A stretch of DNA of 64,000 nucleotides from Vibrio furnissii CIP 102972 (GTDB taxonomy: Bacteria; Pseudomonadota; Gammaproteobacteria; Enterobacterales; Vibrionaceae), in contig NZ_ACZP01000012.1 in the NCBI RefSeq assembly GCF_000176175.1, positions 62,001 through 126,000 on the forward strand, in the 5' to 3' direction. A model generated the notes under the pieces. The model had not been told where the DNA came from. It worked only from the letters and a program-made list of their open reading frames with translations, and did not search any database. This document shows positions 61,832 through 64,000 of this stretch, one piece after another. The translations under genes and the position numbers were made by a program. Numbering within the stretch: position 1 is the first letter of the stretch; the number at the start of each line of letters is the position of its first letter.

Positions 61832-63103
61832 TTACCCTTGCCACTGAAAGTAGAGCGTGTTGATCGCGGGTTCAGCAGGCATCACCGGCTGCGCATCAAC
61901 GCTTGGCTCGGTAGCCAACACCGGTTGCACATCAATCGCCGACGTCGATGACGCGGCATCCGCTTGTGCAGGAACAGCGGCAGCCCCTTCGCTATCAATG
62001 GCATTCGTTTCGACACCATCTGTCTCTACACCGTCCGTTTCAACGCCATCCACGCCAACAGCATGCGTTTCCGCCGCGGGCATCAGCGATGGTTCTCGTT
62101 GTAACTGCGGCGCTGGCGCTTCGCGAGTCACCACGCGGCCCATGCGCAGCACTTCTTGCTGAAACTGGCTTTCGCTCGCCAGCAAGTGCACTTTGAAAAT
62201 CACTTCATTGCCTTGAATTTTAAGAATATCCAACGATGCAACCGAGCTTAACCGTTTGAGGCGATCTTCCAGCGTAAAGAATGACACCGCGCCGTTGACC
62301 GGCGTAAACGACGCCAGCACCGCTTCCGAGGATTCGCTGTTGACCATCACCGCGCCTTTCTGCGCGTAGTAATCACTCAGTTCATCCACCATGTCTGCAG
62401 CCGCATTTTGCCCCGACGCCTTACCGCTCATCGGCGTTTTAGGCGCCGAAATCATGTTGCCAGCATTTTGATCGTACAGTGTCCAGCGCAGATTCGAGCC
62501 TTGCGCACGCACCACTAACACCGCATCGGTTGGGTAACGTTGGCTGGCCAAACTGATCGGCTGCGCAAAGCCGCCCCACAGATCGGAAATTTGCACCCCA
62601 GTGATGTCATCAAAATCACCGACAGGCACAATAAGCGGCAGACCACGTAATTGAGCGCTGGCTTTGAGCTGGCGCAGTAGGGGCGTATTGGCGTGCTCCC
62701 ACGTGATGCTGCGATCATAATTGGACTCTTCCACCAGCCAAACCAACAGGTTGGCGCGGTTTTCAGGCCAAAATGGCAACTGTGCCTGAGTCAGCAGCGA
62801 ACGGATATGTTGGCCACTAAATCCCATTCGCAGGGTTTTCGCATCGCCTTGCTGCGCATAGCTGATCTGATTCAAGTACTGCGAATTCTGACGCAGCGCT
62901 TTTTGAATGACCTCGTTGTTGACCGACTCTCTATCGCCGGTCGCTCGCACAATCACTTGTTGCATCCCCGCAATGCGGGCCGCGGCGTCAGCATTGTCCT
63001 GCTGCTCATCGATCACGACTTCTGTTTGGTACAAATTGACTTTCGTCAGCGCAAGCGCCGGCAGACTCATCAGCCCGGCCATCAACAATGCTAAATAACG
63101 CAT
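61832..63103 (-). CDS. DUF2066 domain protein with exported N-terminus
   Basis: The 423-residue protein has a signal peptide (MRYLALLMAGLMSLPALALT) and then the DUF2066 domain (about 20-350), with VNLYQTEVVIDEQQDNADAA and PFWPENRANLLVWLVEE. A low-complexity tail (about 345-423) contains tandem pentapeptides of the type DGVET. Related proteins are widespread in Gammaproteobacteria, often near the hda/uraA-purM region. A periplasmic site is inferred; function unknown. Confidence 0.82.
   Translation of the reverse strand: MRYLALLMAGLMSLPALALTKVNLYQTEVVIDEQQDNADAAARIAGMQQVIVRATGDRESVNNEVIQKALRQNSQYLNQISYAQQGDAKTLRMGFSGQHIRSLLTQAQLPFWPENRANLLVWLVEESNYDRSITWEHANTPLLRQLKASAQLRGLPLIVPVGDFDDITGVQISDLWGGFAQPISLASQRYPTDAVLVVRAQGSNLRWTLYDQNAGNMISAPKTPMSGKASGQNAAADMVDELSDYYAQKGAVMVNSESSEAVLASFTPVNGAVSFFTLEDRLKRLSSVASLDILKIQGNEVIFKVHLLASESQFQQEVLRMGRVVTREAPAPQLQREPSLMPAAETHAVGVDGVETDGVETDGVETNAIDSEGAAAVPAQADAASSTSAIDVQPVLATEPSVDAQPVMPAEPAINTLYFQWQG
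62002..62062 (-). repeat. 15-bp tandem repeat inside the DUF2066 gene
   Basis: About four diverged 15-bp units encode VDGVE-TDGVE-TDGVE-TNAID. The unit is a multiple of three, so changes in copy number would keep the frame. Confidence 0.6.
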
Positions 63104-63261
63104 AGTGTTCCTAGGTCCTCAATTGTGAAGGTTGATGATAAGCAACTATCCGATTTCGGGCAAGAAAACGCCGCCAGTATCGCGTCAAAAAATCCCCAAT
63201 TCGTGGCTGGCTATTTCGTCCCTGTAAACTAAAAATAATCCATTTTTTGATCCAGTTTAAA

Positions 63262-63277
63262 TGGCAAACGTTTGCAA
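63262..63277. promoter_or_regulatory. PurR-type operator upstream of uraA
   Basis: TGGCAAACGTTTGCAA contains the perfect palindrome GCAAACGTTTGC, the core of the PurR consensus ACGCAAACGTTTGCGT. It lies about 47 bp before the uraA ATG. Confidence 0.7.
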
Positions 63278-63323
63278 AAGTGATAGAATCCCGCGAATTT
63301 TGTTCAGTATCAGGGAAAATACA

Positions 63324-64000
63324 ATGAAAAATGCCATTCAAGGCGCACAGATGCTTTTCGTCGCATTTGGTGCTCTGGTTCTTGTACCGTTGTTAACCGG
63401 TCTTGATCCCAACGTCGCACTTTTCGGTGCTGGTGCCGGCACCCTCCTCTTCCAAATCATCACCCGTCGCTCCGTTCCAATCTTTCTTGCTTCTTCTTTC
63501 GCTTTCATCGCTCCCATTATGTACGGTATCCAAGCTTGGGGTATTCCGGCAACCATGGGTGGTTTGATGGCAGCCGGTGCGGTTTACATCCTTATGGGTG
63601 CGGTGATTAAAGTGCGCGGTGTGGAAATCATCCACAAACTGCTGCCGCCTGTGGTGGTAGGGCCGGTGATCATGGTGATCGGCTTGGGCCTTGCGCCAGC
63701 CGCAGTCAACATGGCACTGGGTAAAACCGGTGACGGTTCGGTGCAACTGGTCGCGGGCGATGCGGCCCTGTGGATTTCATGCGTTTCACTGCTGGTCACC
63801 ATCGTGATGAGTGTGTTCTCCAAAGGCTTCTTTAAGCTGGTTCCCATTTGTGGTGGGATTGCATCGGGCTACGCTTTGTCGCTTTACTTTGGTGTGGTGA
63901 GCTTTGCGCCAGTACAACAAGCGGCATGGTTTGCACTGCCAAACTTTACTTTCCCAGAATTCAACATCAACGCCATTCTGTTCATGATTCCGGTTGCCAT
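63324..64000 (+). CDS. uraA: Uracil permease UraA, 3' end cut by the window edge
   Basis: The visible 225 residues start MKNAIQGAQMLFVAFGALVL and follow the NCS2 nucleobase:cation symporter family, with repeated hydrophobic segments and LASSFAFIAPIMYGIQAWG (about 55-73), which matches E. coli UraA. The family length is about 415-430, so roughly half is present. It imports uracil with protons. A PurR-type operator stands upstream; the place near bepA and arsC matches the E. coli neighbourhood. Confidence 0.92.
   Translation, partial: MKNAIQGAQMLFVAFGALVLVPLLTGLDPNVALFGAGAGTLLFQIITRRSVPIFLASSFAFIAPIMYGIQAWGIPATMGGLMAAGAVYILMGAVIKVRGVEIIHKLLPPVVVGPVIMVIGLGLAPAAVNMALGKTGDGSVQLVAGDAALWISCVSLLVTIVMSVFSKGFFKLVPICGGIASGYALSLYFGVVSFAPVQQAAWFALPNFTFPEFNINAILFMIPVA

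Overview
The window is a contiguous piece of a gammaproteobacterial chromosome, almost certainly a Vibrio. Support comes from the flrABC/fliEFGHIJ/fliKLMNOPQR-flhB flagellar block with three tandem flagellin genes and flaG-fliD-flaI-fliS, from a sodium/galactose symporter nearly identical to vSGLT of V. parahaemolyticus, and from gene order recalled from V. cholerae chromosome I (asd-pdxB, and dapA-bamC beside gcvR-bcp-Mlp24). Roughly half the bases are G+C. A species near V. furnissii/V. fluvialis is possible, but the sequence alone does not settle it. No rRNA, tRNA, complete insertion sequence, prophage, integron or CRISPR array was seen. Layout: 1-12.3 kb is a housekeeping segment: a cut DUF4442 gene, fur, asd/pdxB, fabB divergent from mnmC, a flavin reductase, yfcL-epmC, a TRIC-type channel, aroC, and prmB divergent from smrB. 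The order fabB-mnmC-yfcL-epmC-yfcA region-aroC-prmB-smrB is an old gammaproteobacterial synteny. 12.3-37.2 kb is the polar-flagellum block, all on the minus strand: FlrA is the top-level sigma54 activator, FlrB/FlrC the second tier, then the basal body, motor and export genes, then the filament genes. Visible promoters fit the Vibrio hierarchy: sigma54 (-24/-12) sites before flrB, fliE and fliK, and sigma28 sites before all three flagellins. 37.2-39.2 kb holds a Dyp-type peroxidase, a DUF2919 membrane protein and a DUF2956 protein. 39.2-48.8 kb is a galactose region: vSGLT, a CBS/nucleotidyltransferase protein, a DEDDh exonuclease, galR, and the convergent galETK operon. Paired GalR-type operators stand before both vSGLT and galE, so uptake and the Leloir pathway look like one GalR regulon; no galM is present. 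48.9-55.2 kb has a small winged-helix protein, yffB-dapE-M15 peptidase-DUF2897, bamC/dapA, gcvR and bcp. 55.2-64 kb has a dCache chemoreceptor, an AI-2E-family exporter with a TusA-like protein, bepA-arsC-flavodoxin-DUF2069, a DUF2066 protein and the start of uraA behind a PurR-type operator. The least understood element is the pair formed by the cNMP-like/CBS/DUF294 nucleotidyltransferase protein and the DEDDh exonuclease, which nearly abut (1 bp) downstream of vSGLT. Similar pairs are known beside other sodium:solute symporters, and their biochemical role is not established. Other points worth checking are a terminator-like hairpin between fliG and fliH, a repeated 15-residue motif in a large FliD insert, an NPDH version of the FlhB autocleavage site, a Bcp with one cysteine, and strong hairpins upstream of galE.
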